The notes: generated from the letters alone by a model not told the origin. Positions 33,862 to 44,196 are shown, counted from the first letter of the stretch. The stretch: 64,000 nt of DNA from Halorubrum trapanicum (GCF_017873555.1 NZ_JAGGKE010000011.1:1-64000), one strand, 5' to 3'. Translations and numbers: made by a program.

Positions 33862-34979
33862 TCCGCCTCACCTCCGGTCTCGGTGAACCCGGCGGAGAAG
33901 CCGCCGGTCGCCTGCGTGTCGATCGGCGGGCTCTCGTCGTACCCCACGTCGAACGCGTCGTGTTTCACGCACGCGGCCGTGTGGAGCGCCTCGCCCTCCT
34001 CGCTCAGGTCCCGCGGCTCGGGGTGGACCTCGCGGCACACCTCCCGTGCCTCGGGACACCGGGAGTGGAACCGACAGCCGGAGGGCGGGTCGATCGCCTC
34101 CGGCATCACCCCCTCGATCGGCCTGAGCTCGTCGACCGTCCGGTCGGGGCGCGGCATCGAGTCGAGCAGCGCCGACGTGTACGGGTGTTTCGTGTCGTAA
34201 AACAGGTCGTCCACCTCGGCCTGCTCGATGATCTCGCCGAGGTACATCACGTTGACGCGGTCGCAGATCTCCGCGACGACGCTCATGTCGTGGGTGACCC
34301 AGATGAACGACGTGCCGTACTTCTCTTGGAGGTCGGTCACCATCTCGAGGATCTCGCCCTCGACGGTGACGTCGAGCGCGGTCGTCGGCTCGTCGGCGAT
34401 GATCAGGTCTGGCTGACAGGCGAGCGCCATCGCGATCAGCACGCGCTGTCGCATCCCGCCGGAGAACTGGTGGGGGTACTCGTCGTACCGCGACTCCGGC
34501 GCCGGGATCCCGACCTCTCGGAGCATGTCGATCGCCTCCGCCTTCGCCTCGTCCGGGTCGAGGCCGCGGTTGATCTCGATGAACTCCCGGAGCTGTCCCC
34601 CGACGGTGAACACGGGGTTCAGAGACTCCATCGGGTCTTGGAAGATGATCGCGATCTCCCGGCCGCGGATCTGTTTCCGCATCTCCTCTTCGGTGAGCAT
34701 CTCGTCGCGGGGTCGTAACTCGCCGTCGTCGTCCGCTTCGAGTCCGAAGATCGTCTCGCCTTTGAACTCGATCTCGCCGCCGACGATCTCGCCCGGGCTG
34801 TCGACGAGGCGGAGGATACTGGAGGTCGCGACGGACTTTCCGGCGCCCGACTCGCCGACGAGTCCGACGATCTCTCCCTCGTTGACGTCGAAGGAGATGC
34901 CGTCGACGGCGCGGACCGTCCCGTCCTCGGTGAAGAACTGTGTCTTGAGATCGCGTACGCTGAGTAGTGGTTCGCTCAT
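33858..34979 (-). CDS. dppD: Dipeptide/oligopeptide ABC transporter ATP-binding protein (DppD-like)
   Basis: The 373-residue ATPase has Walker [13 protein letters not shown], signature [15 protein letters not shown], Walker [13 protein letters not shown] and the Opp/Dpp C-terminal domain with [15 protein letters not shown] and [11 protein letters not shown], whose cysteines may bind an Fe-S cluster or zinc. It lies one base from dppC and overlaps dppF, so expression is polycistronic. Confidence 0.93.
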   Translation of the reverse strand: MSEPLLSVRDLKTQFFTEDGTVRAVDGISFDVNEGEIVGLVGESGAGKSVATSSILRLVDSPGEIVGGEIEFKGETIFGLEADDDGELRPRDEMLTEEEMRKQIRGREIAIIFQDPMESLNPVFTVGGQLREFIEINRGLDPDEAKAEAIDMLREVGIPAPESRYDEYPHQFSGGMRQRVLIAMALACQPDLIIADEPTTALDVTVEGEILEMVTDLQEKYGTSFIWVTHDMSVVAEICDRVNVMYLGEIIEQAEVDDLFYDTKHPYTSALLDSMPRPDRTVDELRPIEGVMPEAIDPPSGCRFHSRCPEAREVCREVHPEPRDLSEEGEALHTAACVKHDAFDVGYDESPPIDTQATGGFSAGFTETGGEAE

Positions 34980-34980
34980 A

Positions 34981-35967
34981 TCAGTTGTTTATCCGCGGAT
35001 CGAGGGCGTCCTGGAGACCGTCGCCGAGAATGTTGAAGCCGATGACGGTGATCAGAATGGCGATACCGGGGAAGATGCTGAACGTCGGCGCGGGGAGCAT
35101 GTACCCCCGCGAGGCCGACAGCATCTGTCCCCACGACGGCGTCGGCGGCTGCGCGCCGAAGCCGAGGAACGAGAGCCCGGCGACGATGAGGATGCTCACC
35201 CCGACCTGAAGCGTCGCCTGGACCAACACCGGCGCGAAGCTGTTCGGGATGATGTGCCGGAAGATGATGTTCCGGTCTTTCACCCCGGCGGCCCGGGCGG
35301 CCTCGACGTAGTCCTCCTCGCGGATGGACACCACGCGAGACCGGATGAGCCGGTTGAACACGGGGATCGCCGTGATCCCGACGCCGATCATCGCGAACGT
35401 GAGGTCCCGGCCGAACGCGGTCATGAACGCGATGACCAGCACGAGGAACGGGATCGCGTAGATCGTCTCCGTGACGCGCTGGAGCACGTCGTCGATCCAG
35501 CCGCCGTAGTAGCCGGAGACCGCGCCGATGACGGTGCCGCCGCCCAGTCCGATGGCCGTCGCGAGGAACCCGACGGTCATCGCGATCCGGGTCCCGTAGA
35601 TGGTCCGGGAGAGCAGGTCGCGGCCGCGGTGGTCGGTGCCGAGCGGGTGTTCGAGCACGCCCTGCCCGAACTGGTTCTCCATGCCGACTGGCGGGAGCAG
35701 GCGCCGCACCTGATCCGGGTCGGTCTCCGGGTTGTACAGCACCGCTTCCGCGATCGCGTAATCGAGGATGTAGTAGTCGAACGCGGCGAACACCGCGACG
35801 AAGGTCATGAGTCCGACGATGTAGGTCCCGATCCGCGCCGTCGTGTCCTGTCGGACCTGTTTCAGGGTGTATCGAAGGCCGACCCGGGCTTCCACCTCGT
35901 CGGGTCCGCCGCTCTCGTCGTCTCCGTCCGGTGTGTCGTCGTCCGAAGTTGCGCTGTTGATCGACAT
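34981..35967 (-). CDS. dppC: ABC transporter permease (DppC-like)
   Basis: A 328-residue integral membrane protein with about six helices. It has the permease EAA-like loop in DYVEAARAAGVKDRNIIFRH, and HPLGTDHRGRDLLSR before the second helix, the hallmark of DppC/OppC. The N-terminus is an acidic cytoplasmic stretch. It overlaps dppB by one base. Confidence 0.94.
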   Translation of the reverse strand: MSINSATSDDDTPDGDDESGGPDEVEARVGLRYTLKQVRQDTTARIGTYIVGLMTFVAVFAAFDYYILDYAIAEAVLYNPETDPDQVRRLLPPVGMENQFGQGVLEHPLGTDHRGRDLLSRTIYGTRIAMTVGFLATAIGLGGGTVIGAVSGYYGGWIDDVLQRVTETIYAIPFLVLVIAFMTAFGRDLTFAMIGVGITAIPVFNRLIRSRVVSIREEDYVEAARAAGVKDRNIIFRHIIPNSFAPVLVQATLQVGVSILIVAGLSFLGFGAQPPTPSWGQMLSASRGYMLPAPTFSIFPGIAILITVIGFNILGDGLQDALDPRINN

Positions 35968-36962
35968 CAGTCTTCACCGTAGGTGACCCGCGGGTCGAGG
36001 TAGCTGTACGTGATGTCCGTGAGGATGACACCGACCACGTAGACGACCCCGAACACGAGCGTCGTCCCCATGATCAGCTCGTAGTCCTGGTTGTTGATCG
36101 CCGTGATGATCAGCCGGCCCATCCCCTGTATCTCGAAGACGGTCTCCGTGAGGACGGCGCCGCCGAGCGCGGTCGACAGCCCGAGACCGATGATGGTGAT
36201 CACCGGGAGCTGCGCGACCTGGAACGCGTGTTTGCGGACGATCGTCGACTCGGGCACGCCGTACGCCCGGGCGAGCTTGACGTACTCGCCCTGAAGCGAG
36301 TCGACCATCGACGAGCGCTCGATCCGCGTGATCTGTGCCATCTGGAGCGTCCCGAGCGCGATCATCGGCAAGAAGAGGTGATGCGCCGACTGCCGAAGCA
36401 CCTCCAGTTGCGTCGCCGCCCCCCGAACGTCCGCCGGGTTGGCCCACGGGAGGACGAGTCCCCGCGCGGGGAACCACCCGAGGTAGAACGCGAAGACGAT
36501 GATCAACACCAGCCCGATCCAGAACGACGGGGTCGAGACGCCGATGAGCGAGACGATCCGGGAGACGTGGTCGGCCGGCTCGTTCCGCCGCTTCGCCGAG
36601 ATGACGCCGAGCGGGATCGCGGTGACGATCGCGAACGCGAACGCGGACAGCATGAGCAGCAGCGTCACCGGGAGCCGGAGCATGATCATCTCGAGGACCG
36701 GCCGGTCGTAGTAGATGCTGAGCCCGAGATCCCCAGTCGCGACGCCGCTGAGGTAGGTGAAGTACCGCACGTATATCGGGCGGTCGAGACCGTAGCGGGC
36801 TCGGATCGCCTCGACCTGCTCCTGTGCCGGCGTCGGTCCCAGCATGATCTCGACCGGATCGCCGGGGATCTGGTTTGCCAGGAAGAAGGTTATTGTCACG
36901 ATACCTATCAGTACGGGTATCGCCTGTGCGAACCGCCGGAGTGTGTACCGAAGTAAACTCAC
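35967..36962 (-). CDS. dppB: ABC transporter permease (DppB-like)
   Basis: The 331-residue protein has the DppB start LLRYTLRRFAQAIPVLIGI, FFLANQIPGDPV in the first periplasmic loop, and the EAA-like loop GEYVKLARAYGVPESTIVRK. About six membrane helices are visible. About 200 bp separate it from dppA, where a weak TATA-like sequence could give a second promoter. Confidence 0.94.
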   Translation of the reverse strand: MSLLRYTLRRFAQAIPVLIGIVTITFFLANQIPGDPVEIMLGPTPAQEQVEAIRARYGLDRPIYVRYFTYLSGVATGDLGLSIYYDRPVLEMIMLRLPVTLLLMLSAFAFAIVTAIPLGVISAKRRNEPADHVSRIVSLIGVSTPSFWIGLVLIIVFAFYLGWFPARGLVLPWANPADVRGAATQLEVLRQSAHHLFLPMIALGTLQMAQITRIERSSMVDSLQGEYVKLARAYGVPESTIVRKHAFQVAQLPVITIIGLGLSTALGGAVLTETVFEIQGMGRLIITAINNQDYELIMGTTLVFGVVYVVGVILTDITYSYLDPRVTYGED

Positions 36963-37169
36963 TGTCGTGGATCTCTCGTTGCTTCGATTCGGTCTTTGCT
37001 GTCGCTTATCCGTTTCGCTCCCGCCGACGCATCAAGACGGTGGCCGCAGCCGGCCGCCGAACGCGCCGATGACCACCCGAAGGGCTGGCGTTCGGCCGTG
37101 GACGGCCGTATCCGCGCCGCGATCCGTCGCGTTTCCGCTTCGATTCGTCGCGTTCGTCTTCCGTCCGAA

Positions 37170-38822
37170 TTACCGGGACACGGTAACGTCGTCCACCTGA
37201 ACCTCCGACGAGATCGGGTGCGAGCTGAAGCCCTCCACGACGTCGCGCACGCCGTAGGAGTTGTTCAGGTTGTACGCCGGGAGGTGGACGCGGCCTTCGA
37301 GCAGCGTCGTCGTCGCGTCGATGTACAGCTGCCGGCGCTCCTCGCGGTCGGCGGACTCGCGGGCCTGCGTCAGCATCTCGGACGCCTCGTCGTACCCGTG
37401 GAACGTCCCGTTGGTCACGCCGTCCGTCTCCTGGCTCAGCAGGTTGTACACGAACGCGTCCGGGTCCGGACTGCCCGACCAGCCGAGGGTGTACATGTTG
37501 TAGTCGTCCTCGCTGTTCGGGCCGTCGTCGCTCTGGTACGTCTCGGTGAACGTCCCCCAGTCGAGCCGCTGGACCTGGACGTTCTCGAAGCCGGCGTTCT
37601 GAAGCCCGTCGCCGATCGAGATGCCGATCTGCTCGCGCATGTCGTCCGGCGGGACGATGATCCGCCAGTTGTAGTCCATCGGAATGCCCGCCTCGTCGAA
37701 CAGCGCCTGCGCCTCCTCGATGTCCTGATCGTGGGGGATGTTCGACCACTCGTCGACGGGGAAGTCCCACTCCTCCGAGATGGACGACGGGTACGGGCTG
37801 TACTGCCGCACGCCGGACGGTTCGACGAAGTTCTCGACCGCCTGCTGCATCGAGAAGCAGTAGTCGACCGCCTCCCGGACGAGCGGGTCGCTCGTCGGGC
37901 CGTTGGCGCAGTTGAACGCGAGGTAGAAGTACCCGACGCCGGGCGACTCCGTGATCGAGGCGTTCTGGTTCCCCTCGACCGTCTCGTACAGCTGCGGCGG
38001 GATGGTTTCGATGATGTCGACGTTCCCCGTCTCCAGCTCGGTGACGCGGGTCGTCTGCTCCTCGATCGGATCGAACTCGATCCGGCCGATCTCCGGGAGG
38101 TTGTCGCTGTCCCAGTAGTCGTCCCAGCGCTCGACGGTCGCGTAGTCCTCCGGCTCCCACTCGACGAGTTGGAACGGTCCGGAGCCGACCGGGTCCTGGT
38201 TGTACGCCTCGGTGTCCTCTTGGCGCACGGAGGCGTTGACGACGCTGCGGACCATGGCGATCGTGAACGCGCCGTAGGGGTACGACAGGTCGAACTGCGC
38301 GGTGTACTCGTCGATCGCCTCCCCGCTGTCGATCATGTTGACCTCGGGGGCGTTCTCGGTCTGCTCCTCGACGGGAGCAAGCATCGTGTGGACGACGTCC
38401 TCCGCGGTGACGGGGTCGCCGTTCTGGAACTCGGCGTCCTCGCGGATCGGGACGATGAACCGCGTCCCGTCGCGCTCGACGGTCGGTTCCTCCGCGGCGA
38501 TCTTCGGCTCGATGCCGACGCCGTCGGTGTACTCGTAGATGCCGTCGAAGAGCTGCCCCGTGATCTGGGCGGACGGCACGTCGTTCATCACGACCGGGTC
38601 CATGTCGAGCGGTCCCTTCACCTGCGAGAAGTACAGGGTCGGGGCGCTCCCGCCGTCGCCACCGTCGCCGCCGTCGGAGCCGTTTCCGCCGTCGGAGCCG
38701 TTTCCGCCGCCGTCGCCGCCGTCTCCGCCACCGGTACATCCGGCGAGCAGGAGAGAGGTGCCGGCTGCTCCGCCGGCGAGGACCTTCCGTCGCGAAATGC
38801 GTTGTGTGTGTTGTCGACGCAT
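37170..38822 (-). CDS. dppA: Dipeptide-type ABC transporter solute-binding lipoprotein (DppA-like)
   Basis: The 550-residue protein is an SBP_bac_5 family binding protein in normal domain order. The N-terminus has a twin-arginine motif (ISRRKVLAGG) followed by a lipobox LLLAGC and a Gly/Asp-rich tether, so it is exported folded and lipid-anchored. The N-lobe motif is FQNGDPVTAEDVVHTM. The C-lobe begins near VPPDDMREQIGISIGDGL. It is the first gene of the dpp operon. The substrate may be peptides or another small molecule. Confidence 0.92.
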   Translation of the reverse strand: MRRQHTQRISRRKVLAGGAAGTSLLLAGCTGGGDGGDGGGNGSDGGNGSDGGDGGDGGSAPTLYFSQVKGPLDMDPVVMNDVPSAQITGQLFDGIYEYTDGVGIEPKIAAEEPTVERDGTRFIVPIREDAEFQNGDPVTAEDVVHTMLAPVEEQTENAPEVNMIDSGEAIDEYTAQFDLSYPYGAFTIAMVRSVVNASVRQEDTEAYNQDPVGSGPFQLVEWEPEDYATVERWDDYWDSDNLPEIGRIEFDPIEEQTTRVTELETGNVDIIETIPPQLYETVEGNQNASITESPGVGYFYLAFNCANGPTSDPLVREAVDYCFSMQQAVENFVEPSGVRQYSPYPSSISEEWDFPVDEWSNIPHDQDIEEAQALFDEAGIPMDYNWRIIVPPDDMREQIGISIGDGLQNAGFENVQVQRLDWGTFTETYQSDDGPNSEDDYNMYTLGWSGSPDPDAFVYNLLSQETDGVTNGTFHGYDEASEMLTQARESADREERRQLYIDATTTLLEGRVHLPAYNLNNSYGVRDVVEGFSSHPISSEVQVDDVTVSR

Positions 38823-38844
38823 ACAGCCGAACTCTTGTTTCTAT

Positions 38845-38853
38845 CTTATAAGC
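38845..38853 (-). promoter_or_regulatory. TATA box of the dpp operon
   Basis: CTTATAAGC (minus: GCTTATAAG) lies about 27 bases before the dppA ATG at 38822, in AT-richer DNA. The spacing predicts a leaderless or very short-leader transcript for the whole operon. Confidence 0.7.
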
Positions 38854-39097
38854 ATTTTGGGTCGTCCTGTCCGAATGGTCACCTCTGTTCGTTTCGCTGT
38901 CTTTTTGTACATCTCGACCCCGCCAAAAACCATCCGAACCGATATCACACCCGCCGCGTTCCGGAATTTTCACCTGATTTTTGAAAGAAATCAGTCAGTT
39001 AGATTAAACGAATGTTCGCGCGCGTCCCTCGCGGGCGGTGTCTCCCCGCCGGGGGACCCTCGATTCGGTGGGCGGCGACCGCCGGCCGCTGCGATGG

Positions 39098-40753
39098 TCA
39101 GCGGCCGTCGCCCGCGGCCCCGCCGTCCGTCCCCTCGATGTCGGTCACGGTTCCGACGCCCTTGCTCGACCCCTCGCGGAAGACGAACCGCTGTCCCTCC
39201 TCGATCAGGTACGGCCGGAACTTGAACCGGACGCGCGCTCGGCCCGTGTCGCCCGGGAGCAGCCGTCCGTTCTCCGGGAAGAACGCGGCCGCCTCGGAGA
39301 CGGTTTCGAGGTGAACCACCGGCTCGTACCCCTCCTGGATCCGGGTCGGGTGGTTCAACACCATCACCTCGGCGTCGAACTCGCGGACCGGTTCCGGATC
39401 GCTGTCTCGGGGCACCAGGGCCATCCCGCGCTCGATCTCAGCCTCGTCGACGCCCTTCAGCGCGACGCCGACGATGCGGCCGGCGGTCGCCTTGTCGACC
39501 CGGTGGTAGTGCATCTCGATCGACCGCACCTCCACCTCGCGGAAGGAGCCGTCGGGCATGGGACCGAGCAGGAGTTCGTCGCCGGTCTCGACGGTCCCGG
39601 AGTTCACCGTCCCGGACGCGACCGCCCCCACGCCGGTCACCTTGTAGCTCCGGTCGACGTACATCCGGAAGGTCTCGCGGTCTGGCGTCGCGCGCTTCGG
39701 CAGGCGCTCGAACAGGCGGTCGAGCGTCTCGATCCCGTCCTTCGTCACCGCGCTGGTCCGCAGCAGGGGGACGACCCCGTCGCCGACCTCCGCGACCGCG
39801 GTGTCGACCCCGTGGCGGTCGACGAGCAGCGGGGTCTGTCCGGCGTCCCGCAGCACCGACTCCACCTCGCGCTCGACCGCGGCGAGCCGGTCGTCGCTCA
39901 CGGCGTCCGCCTTCGTGATCGCGACGATCGTCGGCAGCTCCGTCGCGAGCAGGATCCCGAGGTGCTCGCGGGTCGTCTTCGTCGGGCCGTCGTCGGCCGC
40001 GACGACGAGGAGCCCGTAGTCGAGCTTCTGGCCGACCAGCCCCCGGATCGTCGTCCGGAGCCACGGCTCGTGGCCGACGGTGTCGACGAACGAGACGAGC
40101 CGGTCGGCCTCCTCGACGACCCCGGCGCGGTCGGCCTTGCGGTGGGGGTTGTCCATGCGGACCGGCTCGTCGGCGTCGTCCGCGAAGCCGTACACCGCGT
40201 ACGAGAGGTCCGCGGAGAGGCCGCGCTCGACCTCGTGGGGCTGGACGTCGAGGAAGCCGCGCGTGCCGCCCTGCCCGTCGTCGGCGCGCCCGGTGACGAG
40301 CGTGCCCACGAGCGTCGACTTCCCGTGGTCGACGTGGCCGGCGGTGCCGACCACGAGGTGGTCCTCGTCGGCCTCGAACACGCCGCCGTCGCGGAGCGTG
40401 GCCAGCCCGACCAGCCCCGCCTCCTCGGCGTCGCCCCCGTCGCCGGCGCTCCACGTCTCGACGTCGGCGATGTGGGCGTCCGCCTCGTCGGCCAGAAGCG
40501 AGAGCACGTCCATCGTCTCGGAGAAGCTCTGAGGCGTGATCCCGGCCAATCCGCCGTCGTCGGTGACGCCGAGGACGTACGTGGCCTCGCCGTCGCCGGA
40601 GAGCACGCGGTGACGGAGCTGGGCCACGAGCGACTCCATGCGCCCGTCAGCCAGGTGGACCTCCCGCGTTAGCCGCTCTTTGAACTCGATGGCGCCGCCG
40701 TCCTGCTCGCCGCGCTCGATGGCCCGCCGGAGGGCGGACCGGTCAGCGCTCAT
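39098..40753 (-). CDS. GTPBP1-family translational GTPase
   Basis: The 551-residue protein has Walker A GTAGHVDHGKSTLVG (about 137-151), G3 DTVGHEPW, G4 TKAD and EF-Tu-like domains 2 and 3. The 135-residue N-terminal domain is a feature of GTPBP1/GTPBP2-like proteins. Eukaryotic relatives act in mRNA surveillance and ribosome rescue. The archaeal role is unknown. The ATG at 40753 gives MSADRSALRRAIERGEQDGG; upstream in-frame codons are not protein-like. Confidence 0.87.
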   Translation of the reverse strand: MSADRSALRRAIERGEQDGGAIEFKERLTREVHLADGRMESLVAQLRHRVLSGDGEATYVLGVTDDGGLAGITPQSFSETMDVLSLLADEADAHIADVETWSAGDGGDAEEAGLVGLATLRDGGVFEADEDHLVVGTAGHVDHGKSTLVGTLVTGRADDGQGGTRGFLDVQPHEVERGLSADLSYAVYGFADDADEPVRMDNPHRKADRAGVVEEADRLVSFVDTVGHEPWLRTTIRGLVGQKLDYGLLVVAADDGPTKTTREHLGILLATELPTIVAITKADAVSDDRLAAVEREVESVLRDAGQTPLLVDRHGVDTAVAEVGDGVVPLLRTSAVTKDGIETLDRLFERLPKRATPDRETFRMYVDRSYKVTGVGAVASGTVNSGTVETGDELLLGPMPDGSFREVEVRSIEMHYHRVDKATAGRIVGVALKGVDEAEIERGMALVPRDSDPEPVREFDAEVMVLNHPTRIQEGYEPVVHLETVSEAAAFFPENGRLLPGDTGRARVRFKFRPYLIEEGQRFVFREGSSKGVGTVTDIEGTDGGAAGDGR

Positions 40754-40871
40754 GTCCCCTCGTAGGCGGCAGCCGGGCTTAACGGTTTTCGTGGTACGTG
40801 ACCCCACGACTCGTGATCGGTCCCGAGCGCTCCGGCGGGCTATTTAACCGAGCGCCGCGGACAACGGCGGT

Positions 40872-41720
40872 ATGGACACCTCGGTCCCCAGCGTCGCCGA
40901 ACGCCGCGTTCACGTGGTCCCGCTCGGCTACGAGCGCGACCGGATCGTCGAACCCCTCCGCCGCCACGGCGCCGACGTCGCCTACCTCCTCGTCGACGCC
41001 CCCGACCGCGACGGGGCCCGCGGCGACGTGGACTTCGCGGCGGCCAGCGCGTCGGACCCCGACGCGACTCGCGTCGACCCCGACGAACTCACCGACTACC
41101 AGCGCGACGCGTGGACGGCCGTCGCCGAGTTCGCCGAGGTCAGACCCATCCCGGTCGCGCTCGCGGACGTGTACGACGCGCTCGGCGTGACGACGACGGT
41201 CGCCGCTCGCCACCGGGCGAGCGCGGAGGACGGCGACCGCCTCTTCGGGAACGTCTCGACCGGGCCGCGGATCGCCGCGGTCGGCGTCGCGATGGCCTGT
41301 ATGATCGTCGGCGCGCGCCCCTACAGCGTCGAGCCCGAACGGCACCGCCACGACCGGCGCGAGGAGCCGCTCACCGAGGGCGTCGAGCGCACTGTCGACC
41401 TGCCCATCTACCCGATGGACGCCCCGACGACCGACCAGGTCGCCGTGCTCGGTCGGCTCAACGACCGCGCCGAAGGGAGCCTGACCACGGACAAGTGGAA
41501 CCTGATCGAGTGGGCGCGCGAGCGCGAGCTGTCGTTCCTCCGCGAGGCGGGCGAGAGCCGGACGGCGAAGTACCGCGCGCTGGAGACGCACGTCCTCTCG
41601 CCGCTGCGCGAGCGCGGCTACGTCGAACTGGAGGACATCGGGCGCTCCGACACCGTGCGACTCACCGAGACCGGCCGCCGCGTCTTCTTCGCGTTCAAGC
41701 ACAAGCTCGACGGGCGATAG
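40872..41720 (+). CDS. HFX_2341-like transcriptional regulator (DUF6293)
   Basis: The 282-residue protein has an N-terminal Rossmann-like domain (VHVVPLGYERDRIVEPLRRH, then VADVAYLLVD-type strands) and a C-terminal winged helix (about 190-275, with RTAKYRALETHVLSPLRERG and VRLTETGRRVFF). This matches the haloarchaeal HFX_2341/DUF6293 regulators. The N-domain looks CARF-like in layout, suggesting ligand sensing, which is an inference. A TATA-like CTATTTAACC about 25 bases upstream supports the start. Confidence 0.8.
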   Translation: MDTSVPSVAERRVHVVPLGYERDRIVEPLRRHGADVAYLLVDAPDRDGARGDVDFAAASASDPDATRVDPDELTDYQRDAWTAVAEFAEVRPIPVALADVYDALGVTTTVAARHRASAEDGDRLFGNVSTGPRIAAVGVAMACMIVGARPYSVEPERHRHDRREEPLTEGVERTVDLPIYPMDAPTTDQVAVLGRLNDRAEGSLTTDKWNLIEWARERELSFLREAGESRTAKYRALETHVLSPLRERGYVELEDIGRSDTVRLTETGRRVFFAFKHKLDGR

Positions 41721-42169
41721 CGGAGTCGACGAGAGGACCGGAGTCGCCGGCCGGTATCGCGGTCGACGGACGATACCACGACCGGCGGGTCGTGACCGGC
41801 CGACACGCACGACGCGACCCGTCCGACCGGACCACATTGTTCGGTTTATCCGTACTATCGACGGCTAACGTAGAATTATCCCCCGGACTTGGATTTAGAT
41901 GCGTGACGCCCGCCGGGCGGACGGGGCGCCCCCCTGCCCTCCGCTCCCGCCCGCCCGCTATCGACTCCCGGTCGCGGCCGGTTCGTCCGACCGCGACCGA
42001 CCGCCGTCGCCGGTCCCCCGCCGGCGGCGGTCCCCGCTGACGCCGCCGCGTCCGCCCGACGGATCGTCACGAGACGACGGCCTCGCCGTCGTTTTCCCCC
42101 TCCTTTTCCCCTCCTTCGACGCCGACCCACAGCCTTAGCACGTCGCCGGCGCAGTACCGAGACGACGCG
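41721..42169. other. Long intergenic region without a supported gene
   Basis: About 450 bp between the DUF6293 regulator and the transporter gene. The plus strand is strikingly C-rich from about 41920 to 42120 (many CCC and CGCC runs). There is a TATA-like GTTTATCCG at about 41844. No start codon with a protein-like reading frame, tRNA or clear hairpin series is seen. Confidence 0.4.
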
Positions 42170-43156
42170 ATGAATCCCGTCGAGAAGTACCAGTCGGCGC
42201 TCGTCCTCGCCGCCGTCGTCGCCGGTCTCGCCGCCGGACAGGTCGACGGTGTCGCCCCCGTCGCGGACCGGCTCATCGTCCCGTTCCTGATGGTGATGCT
42301 GTTCGCCGCGTTCGCGGGGGTCCCCCTCTCGCGGCTCCGGGAGGCGTTCGGAAACCGCCGGGTCGTCGGGTCGAGCCTGCTGGTCAACTTCGTCTGGAGT
42401 CCGCTGCTGGCGGTCGGTCTCGGCGCGGTCTTCCTCCGCAACCAGCCCGCGCTCTGGGTCGGACTCATCATGCTCCTCGTGACGCCGTGTACCGACTGGT
42501 ACCTCGTGTTCACGGACGTCGCCGACGGCGACGTGCCGCTGGCGACCTCAGTACTTCCGTACAACCTCGTCCTCCAACTGGTGTTGCTGCCGGTGTACCT
42601 CTACGCGTTCGCGGGGGCGCTCGTCGACCTACCGCTCGCGCTGCTGGCCGAGAGCGTCCTGCTCGTGCTGGTCGTTCCCCTCGTCCTCGGTGCGGTCGCG
42701 CGGTGGGGACTCACCCGAACGAAGGGAAGAACGTGGTTCAGCCGGCGGTTCCTCCCGCGGTTGGGTCCGGTCCAGATACTCTTCCTCGCGCTCGCGGTCG
42801 GAGCCATGTTCGCGTCGCAGGGCCAGGTGATCGTCGAGAACCCGCGGCTGCTGGCGCTGATGGCGGTCCCAGTGGTGCTGTTCTACGCGATCAACCTCGC
42901 CGTCGGGTTCGTCGTCGGCCGCCTGCTCTCCTTCTCGTACGGCGAACTGGTCTGTTTCAACAACACGATCCTCTCGCGGAACTCGCCGACCGCGCTCGCC
43001 ATCGCGGTCGTCGCCTTCCCGAACGAGCCGCTGATCCCACTGGCGCTGGTGATCGGGCCGCTGCTGGAACTCCCGCTGTTGGGGGTCATCGCGCAGGGAC
43101 ACCTCGCGGTCAGAGAACGGTGGACGGACCGCCTCGACGCGCGGTCGAACGACTGA
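42170..43156 (+). CDS. BASS/ACR3-type transporter (bile acid:sodium symporter superfamily)
   Basis: A 328-residue polytopic protein with about ten helices. The sequence MLLVTPCTDWYLVFTDVADG is the conserved Cys-containing helix of the ACR3/BASS fold, and FNNTILSRNSPTALAIAVVA matches the second cross-over helix. Candidates are an arsenite exporter (ACR3) or a related anion/organic-acid transporter. No arsR or arsenate reductase gene is adjacent, so arsenite specificity is unproven. Confidence 0.82.
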   Translation: MNPVEKYQSALVLAAVVAGLAAGQVDGVAPVADRLIVPFLMVMLFAAFAGVPLSRLREAFGNRRVVGSSLLVNFVWSPLLAVGLGAVFLRNQPALWVGLIMLLVTPCTDWYLVFTDVADGDVPLATSVLPYNLVLQLVLLPVYLYAFAGALVDLPLALLAESVLLVLVVPLVLGAVARWGLTRTKGRTWFSRRFLPRLGPVQILFLALAVGAMFASQGQVIVENPRLLALMAVPVVLFYAINLAVGFVVGRLLSFSYGELVCFNNTILSRNSPTALAIAVVAFPNEPLIPLALVIGPLLELPLLGVIAQGHLAVRERWTDRLDARSND

Positions 43157-43179
43157 AGCGTCGGTATTACGCGGGTTTC

Positions 43180-44196
43180 CTACTCGTCGGTCAGATCGAC
43201 GTACGTCCGGCGGACGGTCACGGGCGTCACGTCCGCCACGTCGGCGGCCTCCTGTTGGGTGCACTCCGCGTCCAGTTCGCGGGCCGCGGTGTAGAGGCAG
43301 GCGGCCGCGACCCCGACCGGGTTGCGGCCGTTCGCGATCCCCTCCTCGACGGCGCGCTCGGCGAGTTCGCCCGCGCGGCGCTCGACGGCGGGGTCACAGT
43401 CGAGGTCGCTGGCGAACCGGGGCAGGTACTCCGCGGGGCCGCTCGGCGCGATCGGGAGGCCGAGCTCGCGGTTCATCGCGTCGAAGGCGGCCTGATGCTC
43501 GTCCTCCGTCGCCTTCGCCTCGGCGCACACCTCGCCGACGGTGCGGGCCACGTCGGCGGTGCGGCAGGCGACGTAGACGCAGGCGGCCGAAAAGCCCTCC
43601 AGCGAGCGCCCGCGGAGCAGGCTCTCGTCCTGCGCGGAGTCGAACAGCGCGCAGGCGGCGTCGCGGACGCTGTCCGGCAGCCCCATGACCCCGGTGAGCC
43701 GCCGGATCTCGGTGTAGGCGTACACCTTGTTGCGGTCGCGCTTCGTCGAGATCTGCGCGCGGTTGTGCTGGGTCCGCATCCGGGCGAGCCGCCGCCGCTT
43801 GCGGCCCTTCACCTTCGTCGACCGGCCGATCTCCGTCGAGAGGCCGCGGTCGTGCCGCGAGCGCGTCAGCGGCGCGCCGGTGCGCTTGGGGTTCGCGTCG
43901 TCGTCGTCGAACGACCGCCACTCCGGGCCGTGGTCGATCCGGTCGGCATCGACGACCAGCCCGCAGTCGGTACAGACGCGCTCCGCGCCCTCGACGCGCG
44001 TGCGGCCGCCGCACTCCGGACACGTCTCGCGGTCGCCGGTCTCGTCGGCGGACGCGGTCTCGCCGCCCGCCGTCTCGTCGCGGGCGGTCTCGTCGGCCGC
44101 CCGGGCGCGGTCGGCTGTCGCGGCGCGGTCCGTCGTCGCGACGTCGTCGGTCTCGGTACGGGGCGAACGAACGCGGGTCGAGCGTGCGTCACTCAT
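43180..44196 (-). CDS. tfb: Transcription initiation factor IIB (TFB)
   Basis: The 338-residue protein has an acidic Thr/Ala-rich N-terminal extension, a zinc ribbon (CPECGGRTRVEGAERVCTDC), a B-finger/core linker (GPEWRSFDDDD, then RTGAPLTRSRHDRGLSTEIG) and two cyclin folds. It recruits RNA polymerase to TBP-bound promoters. Haloarchaea have several TFBs used for alternative promoter sets. The long N-terminal extension is unusual. A related broken fragment lies at 45800-45935. The ATG at 44196 is preferred to an upstream GTG. Confidence 0.95.
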   Translation of the reverse strand: MSDARSTRVRSPRTETDDVATTDRAATADRARAADETARDETAGGETASADETGDRETCPECGGRTRVEGAERVCTDCGLVVDADRIDHGPEWRSFDDDDANPKRTGAPLTRSRHDRGLSTEIGRSTKVKGRKRRRLARMRTQHNRAQISTKRDRNKVYAYTEIRRLTGVMGLPDSVRDAACALFDSAQDESLLRGRSLEGFSAACVYVACRTADVARTVGEVCAEAKATEDEHQAAFDAMNRELGLPIAPSGPAEYLPRFASDLDCDPAVERRAGELAERAVEEGIANGRNPVGVAAACLYTAARELDAECTQQEAADVADVTPVTVRRTYVDLTDE

